A stretch of 64,000 bases of DNA, taken from Novosphingobium sp. (GTDB lineage Bacteria; Pseudomonadota; Alphaproteobacteria; Sphingomonadales; Sphingomonadaceae). Shown here in pieces: positions 52,549 to 61,821 of the stretch. The stretch spans positions 124,001-188,000 of the forward strand of contig NZ_JAPZQX010000006.1 of assembly GCF_027531025.1 (NCBI RefSeq), in the 5' to 3' direction. Position numbers and translations under genes: made by a program. Each line of letters begins with the position of its first letter. The first letter of the stretch is position 1. Under the pieces are notes generated by a model that saw only the letters and a list, made by a program, of their open reading frames with translations, made no database searches and was not told the origin of the DNA.

Positions 52549-52895
52549 CCGCCAGCGAAGACCTGCGCGACAATCTGCGGCAGATGGTTGCCGTCCTGCA
52601 GGCCGAGCGGCAGGCGCTTGCCGGGCTGGACCTGGATGCGATCCTGGGCTGTGCGAACGACAAGCGCGCACTGTGCGGCCGGATCGACGCCGCCGGGCCG
52701 TTTGGCAGCGACTTCGCGCTGGACGAGGAATGCCGTGGGCTGCTCGACGCGGCCAAGCGCATAAACGAGGTAAACCGCCAGGTTCGCAACCTGCTGGCCG
52801 CCAATGTCGCGGCCCGGCTGGAAGTGCTGGCGGGCAGCCCGGCGCTCTATCGTCCGGGCACCGCTGCCCATGCCTACAGGATGCCGACCAGCTGA
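52545..52895 (+). CDS. flgN: Export chaperone FlgN
   Basis: 116 residues, mostly helical. It contains the FlgN-type pattern MVAVLQAERQALAGLDLDAI followed by NEVNRQVRNLLAANVAARLE. FlgN chaperones FlgK and FlgL. Identity is supported chiefly by the 4-nt overlap with flgM and the size. Confidence 0.82.
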   Translation: MTASEDLRDNLRQMVAVLQAERQALAGLDLDAILGCANDKRALCGRIDAAGPFGSDFALDEECRGLLDAAKRINEVNRQVRNLLAANVAARLEVLAGSPALYRPGTAAHAYRMPTS

Positions 52896-52897
52896 AT

Positions 52898-52913
52898 TGG
52901 CACGCCCCTTGCT
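52898..52913 (+). promoter_or_regulatory. Sigma54 promoter of the transglycosylase-flhA-fliA operon
   Basis: TGGCACGCCCCTTGCT matches the full TGGCAC-N5-TTGCW consensus. Predicted start near 52924, 28 nt before the GTG of the next gene. It would put fliA under the FlbD-like/sigma54 level. Confidence 0.88.
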
Positions 52914-52951
52914 GAACCACCCCCAGCACTTGCCTGAAGGGGAGGTTTGGC

Positions 52952-53767
52952 GTGAGCCAGCCCAATGTCATTGCCGCCGCCGCGCCAGCGCGTCCTGATG
53001 TTCAGGGCGCGATTGCCCGGGCCGCGCGGGCGACCGGGGTCGATTTCAATTACCTGCTGGCCCAGGCGAAGCTGGAATCGAGCCTTGACCCCGCAGCGCG
53101 CGCTGAGACTTCGAGCGCAGCGGGCCTCTACCAGTTCACCCGCGGTACCTGGCTGCAAACGCTTGACCGGCATGGCGCCAATCATGGCCTCGACTGGGCC
53201 AGCACCGCGATCGATCGCGGCCGGATCGATGATCCCGCCCTGCGCCAGCAAGTGCTGGCGATGCGGTTCGATCCCGATCTGTCCGCCCGCATGGCGGCCG
53301 AACTGGCCAATGACAACCGTGCCGCGCTGCTGCCAGTGCTGGGCCGCGAGCCCGATGCGGCCGAGCTTTACCTGGCCCATTTCCTCGGCTCGGCCGGGGC
53401 GACCCGGTTCCTGACCGCGCTGTCCGTGGACCCGGGCCAGAGCGCGGCCGGACTGCTTCCCGAAGCGGCGGCCGCCAACCGCACGATCTTCTATGCCGAT
53501 AACCAGCCGCGCTCGGTCGGCGAGGTGATGGGCCTGCTGCGCGGCAAGGTGGAGCGGGCGATGGGTGGAGAACTGCCCGCCGCGCCGCAATGGGCGGCCT
53601 ATCCGGCCCCTTCCGGCAGTGGCCTGTCCGCGCCTGCCGTGCCGACCAACCAGCGCCCGTCGATGGCGGCAACCCTGGCTGGCACCTTCGGCCTTGGCGC
53701 GAGCGGCAATGATGCCCCGGCCCATGTCCGCGCCGCCTATGGCCAGTTGATGGCTCTGGGCCTGTGA
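52952..53767 (+). CDS. Flagellar lytic transglycosylase (SLT domain), no signal peptide
   Basis: 271 residues from a GTG at 52952 after AGGGGAGG. The SLT/goose-lysozyme-like domain spans about 16-190, with the catalytic Glu in LLAQAKLESSLDPAAR and the AAGLYQFTRGTWLQTL and LAHFLGSAGA motifs. The C-terminal ~80 residues are low in complexity. It probably opens peptidoglycan for the rod, replacing the missing FlgJ muramidase half. No Sec signal is visible, so export through the flagellar gate is likely. It overlaps flhA by 4 nt. Confidence 0.85.
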   Translation: MSQPNVIAAAAPARPDVQGAIARAARATGVDFNYLLAQAKLESSLDPAARAETSSAAGLYQFTRGTWLQTLDRHGANHGLDWASTAIDRGRIDDPALRQQVLAMRFDPDLSARMAAELANDNRAALLPVLGREPDAAELYLAHFLGSAGATRFLTALSVDPGQSAAGLLPEAAAANRTIFYADNQPRSVGEVMGLLRGKVERAMGGELPAAPQWAAYPAPSGSGLSAPAVPTNQRPSMAATLAGTFGLGASGNDAPAHVRAAYGQLMALGL

Positions 53768-55872
53768 TCGACCTGGCGCGCCCCAAGCTGGCCACGGTCG
53801 CCCTGCCGGTCGGCATCCTGACGCTGATCTGCCTGATGGTGGTGCCGGTTCCGGCGCTGCTGCTCGACGTGTTCTTCGTGCTCAACATCGCGCTGTCGGT
53901 GGCGGTGCTGATGGCGGCGATGAACGCCGCGAAGCCGCTCGATTTCTCGTCCTTCCCATCAGTCCTGCTGTTCGCAACCCTGCTGCGCCTGGCGCTCAAC
54001 GTCGCTTCGACCCGCGTCGTGCTGGTCCACGGGCACGAGGGCGAGGCGGCAGCAGGCCATGTGATCGAGGCCTTCGGCGCCTTCCTGGTCGGCGGCAATT
54101 TCGCGGTCGGGCTGTTCGTCTTCCTGATCCTGGTGATCATCAACATGGTGGTGATCACCAAGGGCGCGGGCCGCGTCTCGGAAGTCTCCGCCCGCTTCAC
54201 CCTTGATGCCCTGCCCGGCAAGCAGATGGCGATCGACGCCGACCTTGCCGCCGGGATCCTGACCGCCGACGAGGCCAAGGCGCGGCGCAAGGAAGTGGCG
54301 ACCGAGGCCGATTTCTATGGCGCGATGGATGGCTCCAGCAAGTTCGTGAAGGGCGATGCGATCGCTGCCCTGCTGATCCTGGCGGTCAACATCATCGCCG
54401 GCTTTGCCCTGGGCATGATCAGCCACGGCATGAGCGCGGGCGAGGCGGCCAAGGTCTACATCACCCTGGCGGTGGGCGATGCGCTGGTGGCGCAGGTGCC
54501 CGCGCTGCTGCTGTCGATCGCCGCCGCCGTGATCGTGACCCGCGTGGCCGATGATCGCGATGGCCAGGGCAGCGACCTGTCCGGCCAGATCGGCGGCCAG
54601 CTGGCCGAACCACGCACCTGGCTGCCGGTGGCGCTGATCCTGGCCGCCATTGGCCTGATCCCGGCCATGCCGCAGACCATCTTCCTGCCCGCTGCCGTCG
54701 CCGCGCTGGCCTTGTGGCGTGCGTTGTCGCGCCGCGCGGCACTGGCTGGCAGGCCCGTGCCGGTGGTCGAAGCCCCGGCCGATCCGGGCCGCATCGCGCT
54801 GGGCGAAGTGTCGGACCACACGCTGGTCACGATCGAGCTCGGCTATGGCCTGGTGCAGCTGGTCGACGAGGGGCGCGGCGCGCCGCTGGTTGGCCGGATC
54901 ACCGGCGTGCGCAAGCAGTTGAGCCAGGCCTTCGGCTTCGTCGTGCCGCAGTTTCGCGTGCGTGACAGCCTCGACCTGGCTCCGCAGGACTATCGCATCC
55001 TGCTGGGCGGGGTGCCGCTGGGCGGAGGATCGATCCGGCCCGACCGGATTCTGGCGATCGATGTTGGCGATGTCCGCGAAGGCTACACGCTCGCTGGCGA
55101 GGAGACCCGCGATCCCAGCTTCGGCTGTCCGGCCCGGTGGATCGTGCCGGTCCAGCGCGACCTTGCGATTGCCGAAGGCTTCCTGACGGTCGACGCCAGC
55201 ACGGTGATTGCCACCCAGCTCAACCAGTTGCTGGGGGCGCGGCCCGGAGAGCTGCTGGGCCCCGACCAGGTCCGCGCGATCATCGATGCCATCAAGGAAT
55301 ACAACGCCGGACTGGTCGAGGCGATCCACCCCCAGCCGCTGAGCCTTGCCGCGCTGACCCGCGTGCTGCGCGCCCTGCTGGACGATGGCATTCCCATCGG
55401 TCACCCGCTGCCGATCCTCTCGAGCCTCGCCGATGCGGTGCAGGTGGCCCCCGATCACGAGCGGCTGGTCGATCTGGTCCGGGCCGATCTGGGCGGGCTG
55501 ATCGTCGGGCGGATCTGCGCGCCCGGCGAGCGCTTGCCAGTGCTGACGCTCGATGCCCAGCTCGAAGGGGCAATTGTCCAGGGGCTGACCGACCCCGCGA
55601 CCGGCCAACCGATGGTCGAGCCGGACCTGGCCCGCAACATCGGCGATCATGTCGCTGCGCTGGTGGCCGATCGCGGTGCCAATGCCGCGCCGCTGGCGCT
55701 GGTGGTCCAGCCCCGCGCGCGGCGACCGCTGGCGGGGCTGCTGAAGCTGCGCGCGCCTTCGGTGCTTGTCCTGTCCATTGCCGAATTGCCCGCCAGCCAG
55801 CCGATCGAGGTGGTGGCGGTAATCGGCGCGCCACCTGCCCTTTCCGATCACGTCGAGGTGCTTGCCGCATGA
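53764..55872 (+). CDS. flhA: Flagellar export gate protein FlhA
   Basis: 702 residues from a GTG overlapping the previous stop. Eight or so membrane helices (about 15-330) contain the FHIPEP-family signatures PSVLLFATLLRLALNVASTR, NMVVITKGAGRVSEVSARFT and LDALPGKQMAIDADL. The cytoplasmic domain (about 350-702) binds chaperone-substrate complexes. It forms the nonameric export platform. ATGA overlap with fliA. Confidence 0.96.
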   Translation: MIDLARPKLATVALPVGILTLICLMVVPVPALLLDVFFVLNIALSVAVLMAAMNAAKPLDFSSFPSVLLFATLLRLALNVASTRVVLVHGHEGEAAAGHVIEAFGAFLVGGNFAVGLFVFLILVIINMVVITKGAGRVSEVSARFTLDALPGKQMAIDADLAAGILTADEAKARRKEVATEADFYGAMDGSSKFVKGDAIAALLILAVNIIAGFALGMISHGMSAGEAAKVYITLAVGDALVAQVPALLLSIAAAVIVTRVADDRDGQGSDLSGQIGGQLAEPRTWLPVALILAAIGLIPAMPQTIFLPAAVAALALWRALSRRAALAGRPVPVVEAPADPGRIALGEVSDHTLVTIELGYGLVQLVDEGRGAPLVGRITGVRKQLSQAFGFVVPQFRVRDSLDLAPQDYRILLGGVPLGGGSIRPDRILAIDVGDVREGYTLAGEETRDPSFGCPARWIVPVQRDLAIAEGFLTVDASTVIATQLNQLLGARPGELLGPDQVRAIIDAIKEYNAGLVEAIHPQPLSLAALTRVLRALLDDGIPIGHPLPILSSLADAVQVAPDHERLVDLVRADLGGLIVGRICAPGERLPVLTLDAQLEGAIVQGLTDPATGQPMVEPDLARNIGDHVAALVADRGANAAPLALVVQPRARRPLAGLLKLRAPSVLVLSIAELPASQPIEVVAVIGAPPALSDHVEVLAA

Positions 55873-56600
55873 TCCACGATCACAAGTCCATTGTCGCCGC
55901 CGAGGCCTATCGCGATGCGACCGCCGACCGGGTTCGCCGGTTCCTGCCCATGGTCCGGCGCCAGGCCTGGCACCTGCATGGCGGGGGGCGCCGGGGGATC
56001 GAGCTGGAGGACCTGATGCAGGCCGGGCTGCTCGCGCTGACCGAGGCCGCCCAGCGCCACACGGGGCCGGGCGAGGATGGCTTTGCCGCCTATGCCAAGC
56101 TGCGGGTGCACGGGGCCATGGTGGACCTGATCCGCCGCGCCGTGCCGCTGTCGCGCGGCGGGATGGAGCGGGCCCGCCGGATCGCCGCCGAGGAGCGGCG
56201 GCTGACCGGCGAGCTTGGGCGCCCGCCGAGCGAGGCCGAACTGGCCGCGGCGCTCGGGATCGCGCCCGGCGAACTGGCCATGCTGCGCGGCGAGGCCCGC
56301 CAGCCCCAGCTGGAATCGATCGACGAGGCTTATTCCGACCACGATCCGGCCTTTGCCGATCCGATGCCGGACAGTCTCGACCTGCTGGCCGGAGCGGAAC
56401 TGCGCGAGGCGGTGGCTGGGGCGATTGCCGCTCTGCCGGAGCGACTGGCGCTGGTCATGCAGCTTTATTTCGTGGAAGAACTGAACCTTGCGGAGATCGC
56501 GGCCACGCTCGATGTCTCGGTGCCGCGGGTTCACCAGCTCAAGGCGCAGGCGCTGGACCGGTTGCGGGCGCAACTCGCCGACTTTGCGGACATTGCTTAG
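55869..56600 (+). CDS. fliA: Flagellar sigma factor FliA (sigma28)
   Basis: 243 residues. Region 2 is marked by LEDLMQAGLLALTEAAQR and GAMVDLIRRAVPLSRG, region 3 by ERRLTGELGRPPSEAELAAA, region 4 by LPERLALVMQLYFVEELNLA and VSVPRVHQLKAQALDRL. It directs transcription of fliC and other late genes, held back by FlgM. It is the last gene of the sigma54-driven transglycosylase-flhA-fliA operon. Confidence 0.95.
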   Translation: MIHDHKSIVAAEAYRDATADRVRRFLPMVRRQAWHLHGGGRRGIELEDLMQAGLLALTEAAQRHTGPGEDGFAAYAKLRVHGAMVDLIRRAVPLSRGGMERARRIAAEERRLTGELGRPPSEAELAAALGIAPGELAMLRGEARQPQLESIDEAYSDHDPAFADPMPDSLDLLAGAELREAVAGAIAALPERLALVMQLYFVEELNLAEIAATLDVSVPRVHQLKAQALDRLRAQLADFADIA

Positions 56601-56635
56601 TTGCAAGCCAGAGTGGTGATCGGCAATATGGTGCC

Positions 56636-57334
56636 ATGACCGCTTGCGATACCTGTGTTGTCCGGAACCGGGCGATCTGTTCGGCGCTTGATGCGGGGGA
56701 ACTGGCGGCGCTCAATTCGATCAGCCGTCGCCGCAGCCTGTCACCGGGTGAATCGCTGATGTGGGAAGGGGAGGATTCGATCCTCGTCGCCAATGTCATC
56801 GATGGCGTGCTCAAGCTCTCGACCGGGACCGAGGACGGGCGCGAGCAGATCGTCGGAGTGGTCTATCCATCGGATTTCATTGGCCGCCCGTTTGGCTCGA
56901 CCACGGGCCACGGTGTGACCGCATTGACCGAAGCGCAGGTCTGCGTGTTCACGCGGCGCGATTTCGATGCCTTTGCCCGCGAACATCCGGCGCTGGAACA
57001 CAAGCTGCTGCAGCGCACCCTTGGCGAACTCGATCGGACGCGGCGCTGGATGCTGCTCCTGGGTCGCAAGTCAGCCGGGGAGCGGGTGGCAAGCTTCCTG
57101 CTCGAAATGTCCGAACGGCTGGTTGAGCAGGGCTGCCAGGGCACGCACGATCATCCGCTGGCCCGCTTTACCCTGCCGTTCTCGCGCCAGCAGGTGGCCG
57201 ATGTGCTGGGGCTGACGATCGAAACCGTCAGCCGCCAGTTCACCCGGCTCAAGTCCGAAGGCCTGATCGACCTGCCCTCGCGCCGCGAAGTGGCCATCGT
57301 CGATCGCGAAGGCCTGGTGATCGAGGCCGGATAG
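56636..57334 (+). CDS. fnrL: Fnr-type oxygen-sensing Crp/Fnr regulator
   Basis: 232 residues from the ATG at 56636. C4, C7 and C15 at the N-terminus and C103 in VCVFTRRDF are in place as ligands of a 4Fe-4S cluster. The cyclic-nucleotide-like beta roll is followed by a long dimer helix and the helix-turn-helix FSRQQVADVLGLTIETVSRQ. Its ETVSR matches the E-x-x-S-R used by FNR to read TTGAT half-sites. It would activate genes under low oxygen. A good FNR box lies before the downstream ccoN operon. Confidence 0.92.
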   Translation: MTACDTCVVRNRAICSALDAGELAALNSISRRRSLSPGESLMWEGEDSILVANVIDGVLKLSTGTEDGREQIVGVVYPSDFIGRPFGSTTGHGVTALTEAQVCVFTRRDFDAFAREHPALEHKLLQRTLGELDRTRRWMLLLGRKSAGERVASFLLEMSERLVEQGCQGTHDHPLARFTLPFSRQQVADVLGLTIETVSRQFTRLKSEGLIDLPSRREVAIVDREGLVIEAG

Positions 57335-57359
57335 GACCAGCCCCGACCTCCCTCGGGCC

Positions 57360-58043
57360 TCAGAAGCGATAGGAAACACCGCTGCTGATGACCCACGGGT
57401 CAAGCTTGTGGCGGGTCGACAAGACCTCCGTTCCCGCCCCATTGTACCAGTGGGCGGTGGTGCTCAGGAAATAGCGCTTGGCATCGAAGCTGATGCCTAG
57501 GCCGCGATCGTTGACCGGGATATCGACCCCGGCCTGCAGGACTGCGCCAACCCGGTTGTCGAGCTTTTGCCGGGTTGCGCCAAGCAGCGTCACGGCCGCT
57601 GCACCTGGCTTTTCGTCGATGAACAGGAACCAGGTCGGTCCCACCCCGACATAAGGCCGCACCCCGGACTTGGTGAAGTGGTACTTCAGCGTCACCGTGG
57701 CAGGAAGAATCTTGGCATCGGCCACCAGCTCACCGCCGGCCAGCGCCGCCGGAGAAACCGCATCGACATCGTGCTGGGTCAGGCAGCAAATCGTTTCGAC
57801 CGAAACCTGGGGCGAAAGGAAGTATTCGATCGCCAGGGTCGGCACCCAATTGTCATTGGCCTTGGTGTCGGTGCCAACCGGCAGGCCCGGATCGACCGTG
57901 ACCTTGGTGATCTTGCCATCGGGCAGAACGCCGGTGGCCAGCAGCTTGACCTGAAGCTTGCCTTCGCTGTCGCCGGCATGTGCCGGGGTGGCAGCGATCA
58001 TGGCGGTGGCGCCCAGCAGGGCAGAGACAATCAGCTTTTTCAT
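57360..58043 (-). CDS. ompW: OmpW family outer-membrane protein
   Basis: 227 residues. Signal peptide (MKKLIVSALLGATAMIAATP, cleaved near AHA), then an eight-stranded barrel with WVPTLAIEYFLSPQVSVETI, ATVTLKYHF and RPYVGVGPTWFLF, ending in VSYRF. OmpW proteins are small hydrophobic-solute channels often induced by oxygen limitation. It is divergent from ccoN, with FNR-like sites in the 227-nt spacer. A Cys pair (TICCLT) is unusual for the barrel. Confidence 0.92.
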   Translation of the reverse strand: MKKLIVSALLGATAMIAATPAHAGDSEGKLQVKLLATGVLPDGKITKVTVDPGLPVGTDTKANDNWVPTLAIEYFLSPQVSVETICCLTQHDVDAVSPAALAGGELVADAKILPATVTLKYHFTKSGVRPYVGVGPTWFLFIDEKPGAAAVTLLGATRQKLDNRVGAVLQAGVDIPVNDRGLGISFDAKRYFLSTTAHWYNGAGTEVLSTRHKLDPWVISSGVSYRF

Positions 58044-58136
58044 AATCCCTCATCCGGCGCCGCAGCAGCTGCCCTGTGCAGCCCAGGTTGTTTACGGCGC
58101 AGGACGGGCAAATGCCGCCAGACAGACCGGCGGACA

Positions 58137-58150
58137 TTGATCCTGCGCAA
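58137..58150 (-). promoter_or_regulatory. Weak FNR-like site near ompW
   Basis: On the minus strand TTGCG-CAGG-ATCAA matches TTGAT-N4-ATCAA at eight of ten positions. Centre about 100 nt upstream of the ompW ATG. Confidence 0.4.
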
Positions 58151-58193
58151 TTTTCGGATTGCCCACAGGCATTTTCGCACTGCCGCGGGAAAT

Positions 58194-58207
58194 TTGATCC
58201 GGGTCAA
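58194..58207 (+). promoter_or_regulatory. FNR/FixK box upstream of ccoN
   Basis: TTGAT-CCGG-GTCAA differs from the TTGAT-N4-ATCAA consensus at one base. Centred near 58200.5, it would activate a start near 58242, about 29 nt before the ccoN ATG. Confidence 0.82.
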
Positions 58208-58270
58208 TGCTGCATTGCGGCGGGGCGGGCAGGCACGATCCTATCTGACATTTCCTGAGAGGGAAGGCTC

Positions 58271-59929
58271 ATGGAATCCGTAGTTTCCCGAAGCGGCTGG
58301 TGGCTCGCCGCGCTGTTTATCTCGACCGTTGCCATGGCCAAGGCGATCGACTGGGGCTTTGCCGTCCACATGGGCATCTTTGCCCTGGCGGCGCTGATCG
58401 GCCTGGTCATCTCGCTGCGCACCACCGATTTCCACGCGGCCGCGCGCGGAATCCTGCGCCTGCCGGATGACCAGACGCGGTATGATGACGACCTGATCCG
58501 GTTCGGCGTGATCGCCACGGTGTTCTGGGGCATGGCCGGGTTCCTGGTCGGGCTGGTGATAGCCCTGCAGCTGACCTTCCCGGTGCTCAACCTGGGCCTT
58601 GAATGGACCAGCTTCGGGCGCCTGCGGCCGCTGCACACCTCGGCCGTGATCTTCGCCTTCGGAGGCAGCGCGCTGATTGCCACCTCGTTCTACGTGGTGC
58701 AGCGCACCTGCCGGGCGAGGCTGGCCTTCCCCGGCCTCGCCCGCTTCGTCTTCTGGGGCTACCAGCTGTTCATCGTCCTGGCGGCGAGCGGCTATCTGCT
58801 CGGCATCAGCCAGGGCAAGGAATATGCCGAGCCCGAATGGTACGTCGACCTGTGGCTGACGATCGTCTGGCTGGCCTATCTCGCGGTCTTCGTCGGCACG
58901 CTCGTCAAGCGGACCGAACCGCATATCTACGTCGCCAACTGGTTCTACCTCTCGTTCATCCTGACCGTGGCCATGCTTCACGTGGTCAACAACATGAACG
59001 TGCCGGTCAGCCTGTTCGGTTCCAAGAGCTATCCGCTCTGGGCCGGGGTCCAGGGCGCGCTGGTGCAGTGGTGGTATGGCCACAACGCGGTGGGCTTCTT
59101 CCTGACCGCCGGCTTCCTCGCCATGATGTATTACTTCGTGCCGAAGCAGGCCCAGCGTCCGGTCTATTCCTATCGCCTGTCGATCCTGCACTTCTGGTCA
59201 CTGATCTTCCTCTACATCTGGGCGGGTCCGCACCACCTCCACTACACGGCGCTGCCCGACTGGGCGCAGACGCTGGGCATGGTGTTCTCGGTCATGCTGT
59301 GGATGCCCAGCTGGGGCGGGATGATCAACGGCCTGATGACGCTCAACGGCGCCTGGGACAAGGTCCGCACCGATCCGATCATCCGCATGATGGTCCTCGC
59401 GCTGGCCTTCTATGGCATGAGCACCTTCGAAGGCCCGATGATGAGCGTGAAGAGCGTCAACTCGCTCTCGCACTATACCGACTGGACCATCGGCCACGTC
59501 CATTCCGGCGCGCTGGGCTGGAACGGGATGATCACCTTCTCGTGCATCTACTTCCTGGTCCCGCGGCTGTGGGGGCGTGAACGGCTCTATTCGCTGCGGA
59601 TGGTCAACTGGCACTTCTGGCTCGCGACGCTGGGGATCGTGTTCTACGCTTCCTCGATGTGGGTGGCGGGGATCACCCAGGGCCTGATGTGGCGCGAATA
59701 TGGCGCCGATGGCTACCTGGTGAACTCGTTCGTCGAAACGGTCGCCGCGCTGCACCCGATGTACCTGCTGCGCGCCTTTGGCGGCGGCCTGTTCCTGATC
59801 GGCGCGGGGGTGATGACCTACAACGTCTGGCAGACCATCGCCGGCCGCCTGCGGGATGAGCTGCCGCTCTACCAGCCGAAGCACGATCCCGCCGCCGACC
59901 GTCCGCTCACTGCCGTTCCGGCCGAATAA
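58271..59929 (+). CDS. ccoN: cbb3-type cytochrome oxidase subunit I CcoN
   Basis: 552 residues with about twelve membrane helices; ATG at 58271 after AGAGGGAAGG. Haem and CuB ligand regions include [55 protein letters not shown] and [16 protein letters not shown]. It is the catalytic subunit of the high-affinity oxidase used at low oxygen. First gene of ccoNOQP, under an FNR box. Confidence 0.97.
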   Translation: MESVVSRSGWWLAALFISTVAMAKAIDWGFAVHMGIFALAALIGLVISLRTTDFHAAARGILRLPDDQTRYDDDLIRFGVIATVFWGMAGFLVGLVIALQLTFPVLNLGLEWTSFGRLRPLHTSAVIFAFGGSALIATSFYVVQRTCRARLAFPGLARFVFWGYQLFIVLAASGYLLGISQGKEYAEPEWYVDLWLTIVWLAYLAVFVGTLVKRTEPHIYVANWFYLSFILTVAMLHVVNNMNVPVSLFGSKSYPLWAGVQGALVQWWYGHNAVGFFLTAGFLAMMYYFVPKQAQRPVYSYRLSILHFWSLIFLYIWAGPHHLHYTALPDWAQTLGMVFSVMLWMPSWGGMINGLMTLNGAWDKVRTDPIIRMMVLALAFYGMSTFEGPMMSVKSVNSLSHYTDWTIGHVHSGALGWNGMITFSCIYFLVPRLWGRERLYSLRMVNWHFWLATLGIVFYASSMWVAGITQGLMWREYGADGYLVNSFVETVAALHPMYLLRAFGGGLFLIGAGVMTYNVWQTIAGRLRDELPLYQPKHDPAADRPLTAVPAE

Positions 59930-59943
59930 GGGGGCCAGAGACC

Positions 59944-60720
59944 ATGACTGCACAAGCAAATGACGCCGCCCCCAAGGAAGATTGGGGCCGCCACAAGAAG
60001 ATGGAGCGCAATGTCGCGGTGTTCGGCCTGGCCGCCTTCGCGGCGGTGACGATCGGCGGGATCGTGGAAATCGCCCCGCTGTTCTGGATCGACAACACGA
60101 TCGAGAAGGTGGAGGGGATGCGTCCCCACACCCCGCTCGAACAGGCCGGGCGCGACATCTATGTCCGCGAAGGGTGCTATGTCTGCCACAGCCAGATGAT
60201 CCGCCCCTTCCGCGACGAGGTGGAGCGTTACGGACACTACAGCCTGGCGGCGGAATCGATGTACGATCGGCCGTTCCAGTGGGGTTCGAAGCGCACCGGG
60301 CCGGACCTGGCGCGCGTGGGCGGGCGCTATTCGGATGAATGGCACGTCCAGCACCTGATCGATCCGCGCGCCGTGGTGCCGGAATCGATCATGCCCGGCT
60401 ATGCCTTCCTGGCGAAGCGCGATCTCGACACGGCCAATATCAAGGCCGATCTGACCGCGCTGTACCGGGCCGGCACGCCTTACACGAAGGAACAGCTCGA
60501 CAAGGCCGATGCCGATCTCAAGGCCCAGGCCGATCCGATGGGCGATGCCGCCGATCTGAACAAGCGTTACCCCAAGGCCCAGGTCCGCGATTTTGATGGC
60601 CAGCCCGACCGGCTGACCGAAATGGACGCGCTGGTGGCCTATCTCCAGGTCCTTGGCACGCTGGTCGATGTGAACAGCGCCAAGGCGCAGGAGGAACTGG
60701 CCAAGGAGAAGGGCCGGTGA
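59944..60720 (+). CDS. ccoO: cbb3-type cytochrome oxidase subunit II CcoO
   Basis: 258 residues. One membrane anchor (about 24-45) and a mono-haem c domain with CYVCH (C78, C81, H82), followed by [20 protein letters not shown] and the SIMPGYAFL segment carrying the axial Met. It passes electrons to CcoN. The stop overlaps the ccoQ start (GTGA). Confidence 0.97.
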   Translation: MTAQANDAAPKEDWGRHKKMERNVAVFGLAAFAAVTIGGIVEIAPLFWIDNTIEKVEGMRPHTPLEQAGRDIYVREGCYVCHSQMIRPFRDEVERYGHYSLAAESMYDRPFQWGSKRTGPDLARVGGRYSDEWHVQHLIDPRAVVPESIMPGYAFLAKRDLDTANIKADLTALYRAGTPYTKEQLDKADADLKAQADPMGDAADLNKRYPKAQVRDFDGQPDRLTEMDALVAYLQVLGTLVDVNSAKAQEELAKEKGR

Positions 60721-60893
60721 GCGAACCCCACTCCACTTACGAGACGCTGCGGCACTTTGCCGACAGCTGGGGACTGGTCATGCTTACGGTGACTTTCCTC
60801 GTCCTCGTGCTCTGGCCATTCCGGCCAGGCGCCCGCTCCGCCAACCAGGCGGCCAAGACCATGATCTTCAAGGATGACGGCGATGGCGAATAA
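60717..60893 (+). CDS. ccoQ: cbb3 oxidase subunit CcoQ (FixQ)
   Basis: 58 residues from a GTG overlapping cco[19 protein letters not shown] is followed by one membrane helix ([17 protein letters not shown]) and a charged tail rich in Lys/Asp ([17 protein letters not shown]). This matches small CcoQ/FixQ subunits that stabilise the complex. It overlaps ccoP by 11 nt. Confidence 0.9.
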   Translation: MSEPHSTYETLRHFADSWGLVMLTVTFLVLVLWPFRPGARSANQAAKTMIFKDDGDGE

Positions 60894-61821
60894 GCGCATC
60901 GATGAAGCAACCGGGATTGAAACCGTCGGCCACAGCTGGGACGGGATCGAGGAACTCAACAACCCCCTGCCGCGCTGGTGGCTGTGGACGCTCTACGCGA
61001 CGATCGTGTTCTCGATCGGCTATGTGATCGTCTACCCGGCCTGGCCGATGGTCAACCGGGCCACCGAAGGCCTGTGGGGCTGGTCCAGCCGCGGCCAGCT
61101 GGCGGGCGAACTGAAGGCCGAGGAGGCGCGTCGCGCAGCGACGCTCGCCGCCCTGGCAACGACGCCAATCACCGAACTGCCCGGCAAGCCCGAACTGATG
61201 CGCGCCGCGATCGAGGGTGGCCGCGCGGCCTTCCGCGTCAACTGCGTGCAGTGCCACGGCAGCGGGGCGGCGGGCAGCACCGGCTATCCCAACCTGCGCG
61301 ATGATGACTGGCTGTGGGGCGGCAACCTGCAGGAAATCGAATACACCCTGATCAACGGCATCCGCCACCCCGGCAACGATGCCACGCACCAGAGCCTGAT
61401 GCCGAGCTTCGGCAAGGACGGGATCCTCCCCGCAGCCGATATCGCCGCAGTCACCGATCACGTCCTGTCGCTCAGCGGCAAGGGTCCGGCCAATGCGCGC
61501 GGCGCGGAACTGTTCGCCAACAATTGCGCCACCTGCCACGCCCCGGACGGCAAGGGCCTGCGCCAGTTCGGCGCGCCGAACCTGTCGGACGCGATCTGGC
61601 TTTACGGCGGCAAGCGCGAACAGGTGGAAGCCAGCATCTACAAGGCCCGTGCCGGGGTGATGCCGGCCTGGAACGACAAGCTTGATCCGGTGACGATCAA
61701 GATGCTGGCGGCCTATGTCCACTCGCTCGGCGGCGGCGAGGATTTCGCCCCCGCTCCGGTTGCCGCTGCTGCTGCAGCGGCGGCGGCTCCGGCCGCAGGG
61801 GCGGGTAATGGCCAAGACTGA
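60883..61821 (+). CDS. ccoP: cbb3-type cytochrome oxidase subunit III CcoP
   Basis: 312 residues from the ATG at 60883. ETVGHSWDGIEELNNPLPRW and the following membrane helix (about 33-52) are typical. Two haem c sites follow: CVQCH (C121, C124, H125) and CATCH (C215, C218, H219). An Ala/Pro-rich tail ends the protein. It accepts electrons from soluble or membrane cytochromes for CcoO and CcoN. The end overlaps ccoG by 14 nt. Confidence 0.96.
   Translation: MANKRIDEATGIETVGHSWDGIEELNNPLPRWWLWTLYATIVFSIGYVIVYPAWPMVNRATEGLWGWSSRGQLAGELKAEEARRAATLAALATTPITELPGKPELMRAAIEGGRAAFRVNCVQCHGSGAAGSTGYPNLRDDDWLWGGNLQEIEYTLINGIRHPGNDATHQSLMPSFGKDGILPAADIAAVTDHVLSLSGKGPANARGAELFANNCATCHAPDGKGLRQFGAPNLSDAIWLYGGKREQVEASIYKARAGVMPAWNDKLDPVTIKMLAAYVHSLGGGEDFAPAPVAAAAAAAAAPAAGAGNGQD

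Noticed and set aside
53959..55851. A 630-codon minus-strand frame opposite flhA
   Set aside because: No domain, shadow composition; flhA is certain on the plus strand.
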